Source of the DNA: Acanthacorydalis orientalis
Taxonomy: Eukaryota; Arthropoda; Insecta; Megaloptera; Corydalidae
Assembly: GCA_034766995.1 (NCBI GenBank)
Contig: CM068317.1
Location: 26,946,001 to 27,010,000 of the forward strand
Direction: 5' to 3'
Length of the DNA stretch: 64,000 bases
Shown here: one piece after another, positions 50,751-64,000 of the stretch
How positions within the stretch are numbered: position 1 is the stretch's first letter
Layout of the letters: every line of letters begins with the position of its first letter
The notes under the pieces: model-generated
Told to the model about the DNA's origin: nothing
The model's database searches: none
Seen by the model: the letters and a program-made list of their open reading frames with translations, nothing else
Position numbers and translations under genes: made by a program

Positions 50751-53700
50751 AACTTTATATATATATATTTATATATATACACTTGACGATATTAATATAA
50801 AATAACTAAAAACAATTTCAATACGAATTTTACTAAATATGAACTTCGATTTAAGAAAATAAAAATACGATTTGATATTTAAACAAAAAAGGCATCCTAT
50901 TAATATCGATTCTATAAATTGACTTCTAATATAGAAAGTATTCACTATTACAGAAATGAAATTGAATATATTTAAAATAATATTAATTTACTTATAAAAA
51001 AAATTCATTTGTTTATGAAATATTTTCATTTAAGCAGAGATAAGAAACAGAATTATTATTTAAAGCAAAAACTAATCAAAATAATATTATTAGTTAATTT
51101 AGTTGAGTAAAACATTATCTGATATTACCAGTTTACTTAGAACCAAATACTTTTTATTGAAATAATAAATTCAATTAATATTTGAAAGAAAAACATTACA
51201 GTAAATAAAAATAATTACATTATCTATAAAGAAATTCAATTGAAAAATCACTGCTTATTTGACAAAAATTCATAATTACTCATGAAGAAATATGAAAATA
51301 AATTCATTTTCTAAAAAATGAATTATTTTTAAATATCAATTTCATTATCGTTAAAAAAATACTTTAATTTACGCTTCAAAAATTTACTATTCGAATAAGA
51401 ATATGATTTCATAATGAATGGAAAAAATTAATTCGTTTGCCTTACGATCCACTCGAACGTTTTTATCACTCGTACTTGTCTATTTAGTTAAACGAACTAC
51501 ATTTTTAACTCTGCTAGTCACGATAGTTTAAAATTTAATATACACTGATTGAAATTCAGTTCATATTTAATAAAAAATAGCATTTAAATGTAAAATATAT
51601 ATATATATAAACGAACAGAATTGTTAACGTGTTTTTTAAAATAACATTTAATGATCTATTACTTATGATGATCATTAGAAAAAATTTGTACCTAAACGTA
51701 TACTGATAAGAAGCCTACTTCTTATTTAATAATTAAAGAGAATATACATTTCAACAATGATTATTTCACATTCTAAAAAATTAATTTCTAACATTTATGA
51801 ACTTTACCAATACTTAATTTCATACAGAAATAAGAAAATTTAACAATTGCATTATTAAATAAAGTGTTAAAAGTATTCAACTATCAGTAAAACTTAATTC
51901 ACATGTAAAAATTTTTAACTATTTAAATATAATTAAAAAACATTGTAATTATTGTACTGATATGACATTTAATTCATATTAAATAAAAAATATTCATATA
52001 TTATCATAAATCAAATTAATGTGTTTATCGAAATAAGAAATTGAAAAAGTTCATGACTTAAATTTTATTCATGTTTAATAGAAAAAGAGCATTTATTTAA
52101 TCTTTAAAAAATAATTCATTTCAAATCTTCTATTAGTTACGAGCATTGACAAAACTTTGCATTAAAAGTTCATAGTTAAAAGAAAAAGTATTTAAACAAT
52201 ATATAAAAATCATTAATTATACCATAAAAACTACTTTCAAATTTCTAATGATCATTAGAAATGATTTCTAATTAATGTAATGATATGAAATTTAATTCAT
52301 GTTTAATAGAAAACAGCATTTAAATATTATCGCATGATTTTTAAAAAATAATTTGTAATTTTCTATCAGTTAATGAGCATCGAGAACATTTTACATAGAA
52401 ACAAAAAATTTAAAAAGTTCATAAATCAAAAGAAATGAGATTACAAATTGTGTTAGCCATCAATTTACTTATTATCATTTGAAAACTTTTTAAACAATCA
52501 ATGCATCAGTGATAAAAAAATAGTTCATATTCGATAAAAAAGAACAATTATAATCAATCATTATTTTAGCCTCGTGCAACAAATTACTAATTTGTAATTT
52601 TTAATCATTTACCAGTTTTAATTAAACTAATTTCATTCAAAGTCGGATTGTTGAAAATTAAAAAGTATTTTGAGATCGTCAAAATATTAATTTATCTACT
52701 AAAATAGTAATTGGTAATTAGTTATTGCTTGTTAATCATTAAAAAAAGTAAACTATTTTTAATAAAAAAGTGAGTTTATATTTAAAATAAAAGTGATTTG
52801 TAAATTTCTAGTTTCAAATTTCAACAATGAAAAATTGAAAAATGGCACAGTTAAACTAGATCTTAAAACCATTAATAACTTTATCAAAGCAAAATTTTGT
52901 TACAAAAATTACTTTAGATTATGATTAATATAGTGATAAAAAAATAATTCATATTTAATTAGAAGAGCATTTAAATATTACCAATTATTTCACTTTATAA
53001 AAAACATTCTTAATTTTCAACAATTTATGACATTTAAAACAACTTTATATAGAAATATGAAATTGAACAAGATTGTAAAATTAAAAGAAAAAAGTATTTT
53101 AATATTACTAATGCAATTAATAATTCAACTATGAAAATTTGATTAAAATTTGTACTGTTAAACAATCGAAAAGTAAGAAATTGAGTTCATAATTAATAAA
53201 AAAAACAAACATTATTGATTCATTTCATTATTTTAAAAAAGCCAATTTTCTACTTATAGATTTTAGAAAAAAGTAATCAAAAATTAATTTAAATTCCATT
53301 TAAAGAGAAAATATACAGTAAGTACTGTCACATTATAATCTGTATGAAAATAAAGTAAACAAATTAATATAAAAATATTAAATAAACAAATATTTTAAAT
53401 TTTACCAATCATATTAATTAATCGCGGGAAATCACTACAATTTTTCTATTATTTATGAACTTCAATTTGTTTTTACTTTTTATTTACAAACTAATTATGA
53501 AAAAATATTTTCCATAACTAAACCGACTGCTTTTTGTTATTTTATATGAACTTCTTCTTTAATGTAGAAGAACTAAATATACTACTTCTATTAATTTATC
53601 TCTAAATAATTAACAATTTTCTTTTGTTTATGAATGCACTTTTTCATTTAGGTTATAATAAAATATATCATTTTGATTAATTTATCTTCAAAATACTACA

Positions 53701-54012
53701 CAATTTTCTTTTACTTATGAACTTTAAAACAAACTAAAAATCTGAAAATTACTTTTCGTTTTAATAAATCGTTAATAATAGAATCATTTAAATAGGCGAT
53801 TATTGTCAGTGCTACTAAAATTTTGCTCTTATAGAAAGTGATGTTGCAACCAATACCTTATTAATCGAATATCGCAATTTTTCACCAAATATATAGAAAT
53901 ATTTGGGTTAACAATAACAAATTATTATAATTAATAATTATAACTATAAATAAGTTCCTTGATTCTGCAATGCTGTCGTCCCTAATGGAAACAAACGCGG
54001 AACGGATATCTC

Positions 54013-54078
54013 TCATACTGGGAAATCTTGATAGTCGTATTTTAATTCTAGATCTTCTTCATCTTCTTCGAATAACAT
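54013..54078 (-). other. Candidate terminal coding exon (minus strand)
   Basis: On the minus strand an acceptor GTTTTCAG is followed in phase 0 by 21 codons, MLFEEDEEDLELKYDYQ then DFPV, and TGA at 54,015-54,013. Acidic tail of unknown protein. The matching donor candidate is at 60,858. Weak: short, and not tied to a known family. Confidence 0.25.
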
Positions 54079-54678
54079 CTGAAAACATTTTTATATTCTT
54101 TATATAACACATTCATTATAATGGTTGAAAACAAAATATATAAATACAATTTACAATATTTTATGCATACAATCTATTTCAGTCATTCACTTCAAACTAT
54201 TAAAAATTTACAAAAGTAAATAAATAAAAAGGAAATATGAATGAGATGCGTTTTTACTGTAAAAAATGTAATACCTAGTTGTGCAAAAATGTGAACTTTT
54301 TTTAAAAAAAAATATGCTACAAAAACAATTAAACAGCAAAATACTGATATATTCCTATAAAATCAATAATGGATATAAGTGAAACATTTTAAAAACTATT
54401 TTCAATCAAATAAATAAACATGTTTAATAAGAGAAAAAATAATTTCAACTTAAAATATTGATAGAATTTGTGTATAAAACTGATTTCGATCATTTAGACA
54501 CTCATAAATTTAATTACAAACACAAATGAATAAGAAACTGAGGTTGATTATAAAAAGAGCATTTAAAAGAAGAAATTTTAACCTTTTTAAATAATAAAGA
54601 ATATAATTCAAGAATCGCAGTTTTAATTAAAAATAAACAAAAATGAAACTATTGAAAATCTAAATATATATGACTTGT

Positions 54679-54752
<74 letters not shown>

Positions 54753-55342
54753 ATGGTAAAATATTAAGAAAGAAATAAAAAAATATAAGTTAAATATCTA
54801 ATCAGTAAATTAATTTAAAAACGGCAAGAAAATTTATTTCAAAACAAAATTCATTGAATATTAAGTGCAAATAGAATAAAAACTGGCAAAATGATTTGAG
54901 ACATTATCAATTTCATATTTTTCAATCTAACTTTCACAAATTTTAAAAAAATGTTACAAAAAAGGGGAATGTAATTAAAGAACCATAATTTAAATTATGA
55001 GATAAATAGAGATCAAATAAAATTCACGGTACAAAAATACAATGTGAATAAAAAAAAATATTAAAATATTGAAACAGAAATCAGAAACTAAAAAGTGAAT
55101 ACAAACGATAATTCAATTAACATTCATTAAATATTAATAATGACAAAGTGACAACAATTCAAGATTTTAATTTTCTCTATTTCCTATTTTTCGATCAAAC
55201 TCATTATATTTTGAAAAATAGTATAAAAAAATAAACAATTACGTAAACCCAGTTTAAGTTTAGAAATAAAAAAATTATTATATGAATATTTAATAAAATC
55301 TAATATACGATCGTGTTACAAAAATACGTAGATAACAAAATA

Positions 55343-55550
55343 GGTATTTTGAAAAAGAACCCCACCAAAAAAATAGAAAATGGATCCAAATATAAAAAAA
55401 ATATATATGACTAGAATAAAGAGTGTTTTAATAAAAATACTTGGGGTATTTTGAAAAATAACCCCCCAAAAAAAATAGAAAATGGATCCAAATATAAAAA
55501 AAAAATACATGACTAGAATAAAGAGTGTTTTAATAAAAATACTTGATTAG
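55343..55550. repeat. ~102 bp tandem duplication
   Basis: Two adjacent copies beginning GGTATTTTGAAAAA at 55,343 and 55,445. They share AATAGAAAATGGATCCAAAT and TGACTAGAATAAAGAGTGTT and differ mainly in the length of A and C runs. Confidence 0.9.
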
Positions 55551-55780
55551 TTCTATTTCAATTACACATTTAATATTATCAAACAAAAGAATTAATGAAA
55601 AGTAACAAAAATTAATAATTTTTAATCTATTAATCCGTTTTTAAGTATATATAATGAATAAATGATTGAAAAAGAAATCAGATATCAATAATATAATAGA
55701 AACTAAACATCATAAACATTATTCGAAAAATTCATTAATACTTTGACACATACTAGTAATTAATTTAAATGTTACTAATA

Positions 55781-55827
<47 letters not shown>

Positions 55828-56664
55828 TACATAAACACTGTACATGTTGAGAAAATTACGAATTATTTTAATACTTTAATTATTGTTGAAATGAACATTC
55901 TTAAAACTGATCAAAAATTAAGAAATCATTAATACAAACTACAGTTGTTACAAAAATTTACTTCTTGAAACAAATTAATTTTAAAAGAAAGAAATTTTAT
56001 ATCAATAATATAAACAAAGCATTATCTAAACATATTATTTTAAGATATTTAAATATAGCAAAGTAAATAAACATTTCTACTAAATAATACAGAGTTTATA
56101 AATAAATTATGTTTTTTACACAAAAAGTAACAACTAGCTTACTATGTAATTTAAATAAGTGAAATTCAGTGAAAGTAAAAAAAATTAAAGCATTTTAATA
56201 ATTTAAACAATATTTCAACATGTTATTTTCTTTAGAAAATTATATTACTACTTTAAAATATAAATGTGTCCAAGTTAATTAAATGAATTCATCAAAACAA
56301 AAAAAAAAATAAAAACTTAGAAATATGTTTTATATGTATTGTGGGTTAATTAATAAAATATATTTATTTCGATTATTTAACAGAATATTTTAACATTTTA
56401 ATATTTTTCAATTTTTAACATTTTTTTAGAAATTTTAGATTTGCTTTGATTATTAATAGAGTAAAAGAAAGAAATCAGTTTTATTGAATACTTGACAGAA
56501 TAAAAATCTAATTTAAAATTGAGCAAAATAAAAGTTGATGGAGAAATATATACTATATAAAAATAAAAGTCAATACTAAAGAATGTTTGAAAAGTTAACC
56601 AATAATAAATATATTATTTATGGAAGAAATTATAAAAAATTACCACTATTACATATTTTTACAT

Positions 56665-56695
<31 letters not shown>

Positions 56696-59600
56696 AATAT
56701 ACATACACACAAATAAGATTCTTATCAACGAATGGAAAAAGTATTTACGATACACTTAATTCTATATGATTTTCAGAAATGCTTCCAATCAAAAAATAAA
56801 AACAATTTATTAATAAAATTATTAACAAAAATATAATAAAACTAATTTACTGGAAAAAAATTAACTGATTTCAAATTACTAACTATTCTTTAAAATCAAT
56901 AAACATTTATAATTTTCTAAATTATTTAGAATTTTGATAATATAATTGTGTTAAATTATTCAATACAAATATTTCAAAAGTTGGATAAATAATATTACAA
57001 ATAATAAAACTAATATTTATAAATTAATGTACAATTTTACTCTTTTACTGATAAAAATGAAAAATATTTGAAATTAAATTAATATAAAACAAACTGGCAA
57101 GATGATAACAAAAGATTTAACATTTAAATAAGTAAACAAATCAAATTATGAAATTAATGAATAAAAACATTAAACACAAATTTATACAATATATAAATAC
57201 GTTACTTTTTTAAACGTTTTTACTAAAATCCACTTTTTTTAAACAATTATTAAATTTAAAAAGAAATAAATTAAATCAATGCCAAATATTTAAAATATAA
57301 TAATTACTGGCTAAGTATTTTTTTTAAATATATGAATGATTAAAAAAAATTTGTGATGCTAAATATTAAAACAAAAATGTTATTTAATCTGATAAATTAT
57401 TGGAAAAACAAATCTAAAAAGGAATATTATAAGTGTTATGCATTCATTAAATATTAAAAACAATTTAATGTAATGAAACTATTAAAACATGTTAAAATAG
57501 AAATCAGTTTCCTCGAATAAAGTTACAAAAAGTTCGAAATACAATAAAAAAAGTTAAAAATGTAATTGAGTAAAGAAAAACAAAATTAAGAAATGAAAAG
57601 TAGAGATTTTACAATAATATTTATCATTGAAAATCATATAAAATTAAAAAAATATACAGACATATATATACACACACACAAAACGATTTTATTAACTGAG
57701 AATAAAATAACATTTTAAAAATTGAAAAATGTTTACCAATTTTCATGCATTTTCCAATCATGAAAATTCTCGTGTATGATTTTTGATAGATTAAATTCAA
57801 AGAAATACAAAATACATTTTATGAAGCTCCAATTTCAAATTTTCCGAAATAAAATGTTTTAATAATTTAGTGTACTTTTTATAATAATTATTTACAATCT
57901 AAACTATAAGATTCAACAATAGTATTATTATTAGTATAATGTTAAAATCAGACATTATTATAAAAGAAAGTTTACGTTATATTATTAAAAAAAAAAATAT
58001 CAAATAAGATACCAACAAGTAAATATATATTAATAAAAAAATAAAATATTAAAACTACATTTTTTTAAAAAGAAATGAATTAAATTATTTGAAATCTTAA
58101 TAAAAATAGTATAAATTGTACAGAAGACATTTAAGTTGAAACAAAGCTAATGTCTATAAGAATGAATTAAAACAATTATTTAAAAGTATCTAAATTTTTA
58201 AAGCAAAGTTGAACGAATGTAAGAAAAACTAAAATACTAGCTTAGTAGATAAATAAAAGAAATATCTACATACTATCTTAAAATGAATTAAATTAAATGT
58301 AAGGTATAATACTTTCAAAAATTAGCATTTTGAACAATGATAATTACTTGAAGTAAACGATATACTTTTAATAATAAAAAAGAAAATATAAAAAAATAAC
58401 GAACAATTTGAAATTACAATTATATATTAAAATTCTAAATTGGCAAGTTCATGCAATTAAAATTGCATCATTTGAAATTTATACATAATTTTGATATTTC
58501 TTTGAAGTTGACAATGTTTTATTTTATGTTAATGGAATCATTAAATAAAACCAGTGAACAAAAGTTTCATTAATTAAACAGAAAATAATATTTCAAAATT
58601 TATAAGAACTTTTAAAGATAATTTACATAAAATTAAAAAAGTAATAAAAACAAATATAAACAATTGATCAAAAATCATAATATAAAACATATACCTGAAA
58701 ATAAGTAAGTATATATACACAAATAAATAAATATATATATATATACACTCACACACACACAACTTGACAAAAATGTGTAGAAAATTAATTTTAAAATATT
58801 TTATTATTTCATATGCTACAATTTAAAAATATCAAAAAAGTATTTTAAATTTGTAACAAAAATAATAAAGGTCAATAACTGCAAACAAAAAGAATTCGCT
58901 CAATTTTAAAATAATGTAAATGCTAAATTTAAATCAATTCTTGCAAAAGAATATATTGACAACAATAATGAATAAAATAATGCAAATTCAGTGTTAAAAT
59001 AAAATTTAAGTAAAAACATATTTCTGCATTCTATTATTAAAACTATTTTTGAAAAAACAAAATTTGTGTATAAAAAAATAAAAATGAATTTAAAAACAAA
59101 TAATTAGACATAATATCTGATTGTGTACTTCAATAAAAAATAAATTATTAAATTATTAAATAATTAATCAAAACTATTAAGGTAAAAAAAATTATAATAA
59201 AATTAGCAAGATTATGTATAATAAAAATTAAAAAAGTATAACAGATAAATATTAGCATTTGCTATATTACAATAATTAAGTGAGAACGAAAGATTGAAAA
59301 TGAATACAAAAAAATATAGGCAAATATTATAATGAATGGAATTCTTTTTAAATATAATAAACTATTGATTTATAAAATAAATTTGAATTTGTGTGTGTGT
59401 TTATATATACATATATACAAGTAAAAAAAAAGACATTAAAGAAAGTAAACAATTAAAATTAAAAAAAATAATATTTTCAAGTTAAGTAAATATGCAGAAT
59501 TCATTGCTAAAAAATTACAAAATTTTTTTATCAATCATTTGGTGCTAAAATAACTTATGCAAATAGATTCAATGGTTAACTGGAAAAACGATGAAGAAAA

Positions 59601-60857
59601 AAGATCAAATAAAAATGTTTAAAAAAAGAGAAGTAAAATAAAAGTAATGTTTAAATATGAAACTATTTTCTATATACATTTTCATTATTGAATATCAGAA
59701 AGTTAAACATGTCTAAAAATTTTAGCCCATACTAACTTATTTACAATTTTTATTTCCTCAAATTGTTAAAAAGTCAATTCAAATTTAAAATGATTTTATA
59801 GAATACTTTTTTGAAATAAAATTGAATAAAAACAAATAATTTCAATTATTGTACGTAGTACCAAAAAATTTTACTAATGATAAATTAATTTATCATCAAA
59901 TTATAATTAGAAATTAAAATCTATTAAATTAGATTAATAATGTACTTTTTTATTGATATCAAGATGCTAATGAAGAAATTTTAATTTCCAGATTAAAAAA
60001 ATATTTACTTAAAATAGAAACAAATTTAAACAAAACTAAAAAAGTAAAAATGATTTTTTAACAATAGCAAAACGACAATATAAACGATTTCTTTTAATAA
60101 GGAGTGTGGAAAAATACATTAACACCGCAAATGAAACATATGCATATTTATTATTGAATGAAAGTAGTGAAAAAAATGTGATCTGATATAAATTATTGTT
60201 GAGATGAAAATTTATTTCCAATACTAAATAATTTTTAAAAAACAGTATTATTTTTTATTAGCAATATAAATTTGAAAATTAATGTTATACTTTAAAATAA
60301 AATTTTAAATTTAATAAAAATATTAAATAGTTTCTAACTATTATAAAATACATAAGATCAAAAAAGTTTACCAATGGTAATAAATTAATTTATATCTAAA
60401 TTTAATTAGAAATGTATTAGATTAATTATTTAATCTGTTGTTAGTATAAAATTATTAATAAGGAAACAATTTACATACAAAACAAATACACTTAAATGGA
60501 ATCAAAATTAAACAATAAATTAACTTTTCAACAATAGCAACCAAGAGAAGCTTATATTTTTTTAAAAACAAGTTTGGAAATATAGTGATATCATAATTTA
60601 AAATCTGCACATTTATTATCGAATAAAATTAGTGTTGTCTGATATTAATTTAATATTAGAGAAATTATATTAATTTTATAACCAACATACATGAAACAAA
60701 AAATTCTAAATATTTAATAAAATTAAAGAATTCATGTATTTTATAAGATTTTTTTGGAAAATCGCAAAGGTAAATAATAAAGTTTCCATGATTATTTTAT
60801 TTAAATGAACTGTTTACTTTCGTAATGAAATTTGAAATTGTAAAAGAGAAAACTTAC

Positions 60858-60971
60858 TTTGCCATATAGCACTTCTAGTTTCTGGTTAATTAACTGCAAT
60901 TTCTCAATTTTATTAGATGATTATTTTATTCTTCGATTATTTGTAAATTCTGCGATGAGTTGAACCAACCC
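60858..60971 (-). other. Candidate internal exon (minus strand)
   Basis: Minus strand: branch-point-like ACTAAC and acceptor TTCTATAG before 60,971, and a strong donor GGCAAA|GTAAGT after 60,858. The distal frame reads KIEKLQLINQKLEVLYGK, coiled-coil-like, and would join in phase to the exon at 54,078. A TAA lies upstream in that frame, so either an internal acceptor is used, the exon is noncoding, or the gene is dead. Confidence 0.25.
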
Positions 60972-61850
60972 CTATAGAACATAATGTGTTAGTTAATATT
61001 CTTAAGTTTTTTAAATAGTTCTTTATAATTATTAAAAGTATGTTTACATTTCAATTTTAAGTTACATATTTATTTTGTATCAATATCAGATTTTTAAATG
61101 AAATACTTACATTTTTAAAATAAAGTCTGGATAGAAGTCTACATTATTCTATACAAGCAGCAAAACAATATAATTTAGTAATCTTTGTTCAACAACCGAA
61201 ATTTGATCTATCATACCCTTTGTATAATGCTGAAACTAATAATTTAGTACCTAGACAAAATATTATTACTATACAAATGTTTATATATGTATATTTAAAA
61301 ATAGTATTTTATATTTTAACTGTTTTCCTTAATGTTTTTAACTTCCCGTCATACATACTCTGTAGTAAAGACATACATTTCAGTGCAATGTATTAACAAC
61401 CTTTATGAGAAACTGGACCCATTTGATATCAAAAGAATCTGAAAATTTATGATTTTTAACCACACTGTAATTAATGAATAGTGTATTTATTTTTTCTTAC
61501 TTTTTTATCCCATTATTAAATTATATTTGATATCCACATCGGTCTGGCGATCTTCCAAATTCGTTTCGAAGTATAGAGTAGTGTGATAAAATAATTTTAA
61601 GATTTAATGAATTGTGTGAACTTTAATATTATGTTTGTGTTAAATATTCGTTGTGGAATGTTAAACATTTATCATTTTACAAAATACATTGTTATAAGAG
61701 TATCCTCTGATTACACATGTGATGTACAATATACATCTATAATTACAACCATGGTTCAAATAGTGTGGTTCATGTTGAGTCAACCACAATGTTTACTGTT
61801 TAGTGAAACATTTTCAGAATAAACCCTACCCCAGTAACAAAATGTGAAAA
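60972..61850. other. intergenic
   Basis: AT-rich with no recognisable gene. The 71-codon frame at 61,607-61,822 shows no family features. Confidence 0.5.
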
Positions 61851-62420
61851 AAATGAGTATAGATAAATTTAAAACTACAAGCAAAGCAAAGTACGAAGCA
61901 TCCGAGTAACACCCGTGTAGGATTACAGGCCCGGGGATACCCCAGCCACGTGCTAGCCCGCCACTTTCGCCTACACGCTCTGCACTTCTCAACCGAATGT
62001 ACGTTTTCGTGATGTCGTCGAAGAATGTGGATGTGGTTCTCGAATAAACCTGAAACCCTAGTCAAAAACCTAAGCTATAAAAAAAAAAGAGAGCGCTCTC
62101 ATAAAAACCCTACTCTAAAGTCTAATCTAAAGTATAAGTGAGAAGCGAGACAGAAAGTGTCTCACAAAATAAAGGTTATGGAAAACAAGACACAAAAACC
62201 CTGAAAAAAAGGACAAAACACACAGACTGCCTCGCACCTCCAGGTTTGAGGACTTCTCGATGGCGAAAACGTACAGACGATTTAAGTTAGCAAAGGGGGC
62301 GATCGCTTAAGTACTACCTAGAGGTGAAACCAAAATATCCTGTACCCTTAACGCAATCCCAGCTTTACGTTTATTAAACATCTGGTTCGTACTCACGGAC
62401 AATCTTAAAATGAATTTGAA
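61851..62420. other. GC-richer segment of unknown nature
   Basis: Distinct from the flanks in composition. On the minus strand about 61,900-62,060 a frame gives ENHIHILRRHHENVH and CRACRRKW, suggestive of a broken protein (perhaps transposon-derived), but nothing I can name. The plus strand at 62,200-62,400 is also non-AT-rich (GGGGGCGATCGCTTAAG). Left unassigned. Confidence 0.35.
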
Positions 62421-63559
62421 GAATTCACTAAAAGATTTTTATGAATTAACAGTTAAAGTGATCAGGCGATCACAATACAAAACCCCAAGGCACTTACATT
62501 TACAATACTGAAAACTAATTTTATGATCTTTTATCAACCATTAATCTTTTTCGATCATGAGGTTTTAATACAGTTTTGGTCTTTCTAACGTGTTATGTTA
62601 GAAATATAAATCATTATACTACAAATTTTCAAATCAACTTCAGTAATCAGAAGCACATATATAACAAATTAGAATTTAAAAAAAATGTATTTTAAAATAA
62701 TTTAAAAATATAATTTGAATTAAAAAAAACTACTCTATACTTTAATATTCATCCATGGTGGTAGATTCTAAAAAAATAATGAAAAATGTAAAATAACTAA
62801 AAATTGTTAATAAATTAAAATTTTCTAATTTCATTCTACTTAAATGTTCAACTTTAAAAATGTAATAATTTTTACCATTCAAACATGGTGATCTGATAAA
62901 AATTGAGACCGAGTGATAAGAGTTCAAAGTCCAGTGGTAAGATGTACTGATTCAGTCGAAGGATCTCGTTGATTTGGAATTATAATCAGATCTCAGTTCC
63001 ACATAACCAACGATGTCCATTGCTGCTTTACTATATAACATACAGAAAAGCGTTTTTTAGTACATCTAATTTTTATGTCTCAAATATATATATATATATA
63101 CACACACACTTTTCTTGTGTATTGTGAGAAGGTATCATATAATTGTACTATCTTCCAACACTCCATTTTGTTCAATGAAAGTCTTCCAGAGCACAACTAG
63201 TACCTGGTTTCCTCTAGGAAAAGTCTTTTGGTCGAGTGGGGAGCAACTCATGCAACACCTGTCACACTTTTTCATTCGATTTGAAAGAACTTCATTCAGC
63301 TCATTACCTTTGACTGGTCAAAAGAGATTGTAATCTCTGAGTGAGGTTCGGTAGGTATAGCAGATAAAAAAGACACTCAAAATGCAGTTTCTTAATGAAC
63401 ATTACCGTTGCATGGACATATACGGAGTCGAGAATTATCATGTTGTAACAAAACATCAGTACACAAAAGTGCTCATCATTTGGAAATGAATATTGATCAA
63501 AGACAATTTCTGGGAGCAATATTGTCAACTAGAAATCATCTCCAATCAGTAGTTAAGTC
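62421..63559. other. intergenic, partly mariner-derived perhaps
   Basis: AT-rich to about 62,880, then less AT-rich. A TA/CA tract lies at 63,084-63,108. The 63,110-63,560 part may be the eroded middle of the mariner copy that is readable further right; no block could be matched. Confidence 0.4.
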
Positions 63560-63740
63560 CAAATGATAAACAGTTCTAAGTACTGATGTCTTGTTGAGAC
63601 ATGATAATGCCCGTATTGCCTCAGTAACGATATCTGACCATCAGGAAACTACAATCAGAGTCCCTTTTTCATCCACCATACTTACCCAACTACACTCAGA
63701 GCGATTACCACCTCTTTAGACTACTCACAGTAGAAATAAG
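63560..63740 (+). pseudogene. Mariner transposase C-terminal fragment
   Basis: DVLLRHDNARIAS (about 63,578-63,617) matches the catalytic HDNARPH block. About 100 bp later HPPYLPNYTQSDYHLFRLL (another frame, about 63,672-63,728) matches HPPYSPDLAPSDYHLF, with the third catalytic Asp retained in SDYHLF. Frameshifted, no intact transposase. Confidence 0.75.
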
Positions 63741-64000
63741 CGGAAAGTCTTTCAGATTAAATCAAGAAGTACAAAAGATGGGGCATGAGTATGGTGTGTG
63801 TGCATAGTATGTGTGTGTGTATATACACATACAATTATAAGATATTATACAAAAATAATACAGAATGCAAAATAATTATTAATAATTACAAATATCAGTC
63901 AAATTATTAAATGTTTCTAATTTCATTATTTTTAACAAAAAAATAATACTTCTTACCGATTAAAAACTACTATATGTAAAAATAAAAAACTGTTAAAAAC
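63741..64000. other. right edge, AT-rich
   Basis: A GT/TA microsatellite at about 63,795-63,830, then AT-rich sequence to the window end. Nothing recognised. Confidence 0.5.

Larger units (their letters stand above)
50751..60857. other. 10 kb extremely AT-rich desert
   Basis: Almost only A/T-rich unique-looking sequence with long (TA)n at 54,684-54,738 and 55,785-55,824 and small CA/TA tracts. A degenerate motif TTCAT(A/G)TTTAATA-AAAA followed by AGCATTTAAAT recurs at about 51,560, 52,068, 52,295, 52,524, 52,948 and 53,186. A ~102 bp tandem duplication lies at 55,343-55,550. No gene apart from the candidate minus-strand exon at 54,013-54,078; may be its intron. Confidence 0.5.

Noticed and set aside
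61890..61960. Resemblance to 7SL/Alu (CCTGTAATCC on the minus strand)
   Set aside because: Only about ten bases agree; no SRP Alu-domain pairing and the neighbouring sequence does not follow 7SL.

Overview
The window is nuclear DNA of an insect: strongly AT-rich, with many short GT-AG introns, long (TA)n microsatellites and genes whose closest relatives are arthropod (maleless/DHX9, HP1b-type chromobox, IK/RED, UNC-45, MIF). The presence of MIF argues against a Drosophila-like fly. The sequence alone does not fix the order.

Left third (1-30 kb) is gene-bearing. In order: the 3' end of a MYBBP1A/Pol5-like nucleolar gene (+), an intronless unc-45 (+), an 11-exon maleless/DHX9 helicase gene (+, 1,230 codons after splicing), a three-exon MIF gene (+, 121 aa), an HP1b-like gene (-) with a 5'UTR intron, a decayed P-element/THAP9-type transposase fragment, and a five-exon IK/RED splicing-factor gene (+, 526 aa). 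Chromatin, RNA and chaperone housekeeping genes sit side by side with no evident operon-like logic.

30-35.6 kb is a gene-poor stretch with a degenerate ~170 bp tandem repeat, a wrecked mariner copy and a decayed mitochondrial ribosomal protein L51 copy.

35.6-48 kb is a composite repeat locus. It holds an ~80 bp repeat built on a perfect hairpin, two related satellite subfamilies sharing a 155 bp period (one with higher-order structure), GT-rich minisatellites (several with a strict 14 bp period), a ~290 bp inverted duplication, and four copies of a unit containing a tRNA-like A box/B box pair. A very young Ty1/copia element (-, 208 bp LTRs that I read as identical) sits inside a (TA)n tail of one of these units.

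48.2-50.7 kb differs sharply in composition: a 324 bp foldback hairpin, two tRNA-like modules, a ~240 bp GC-rich palindrome, and a CpG-rich promoter-like segment (YY1, CRE, NRF-1, E-box and TATA-like motifs) with no recognisable gene behind it.

50.7-60.9 kb is an extremely AT-rich desert. It may be the intron of a minus-strand transcript whose candidate exons lie at each end. The right end carries a short GC-richer unknown segment and a second mariner fragment.
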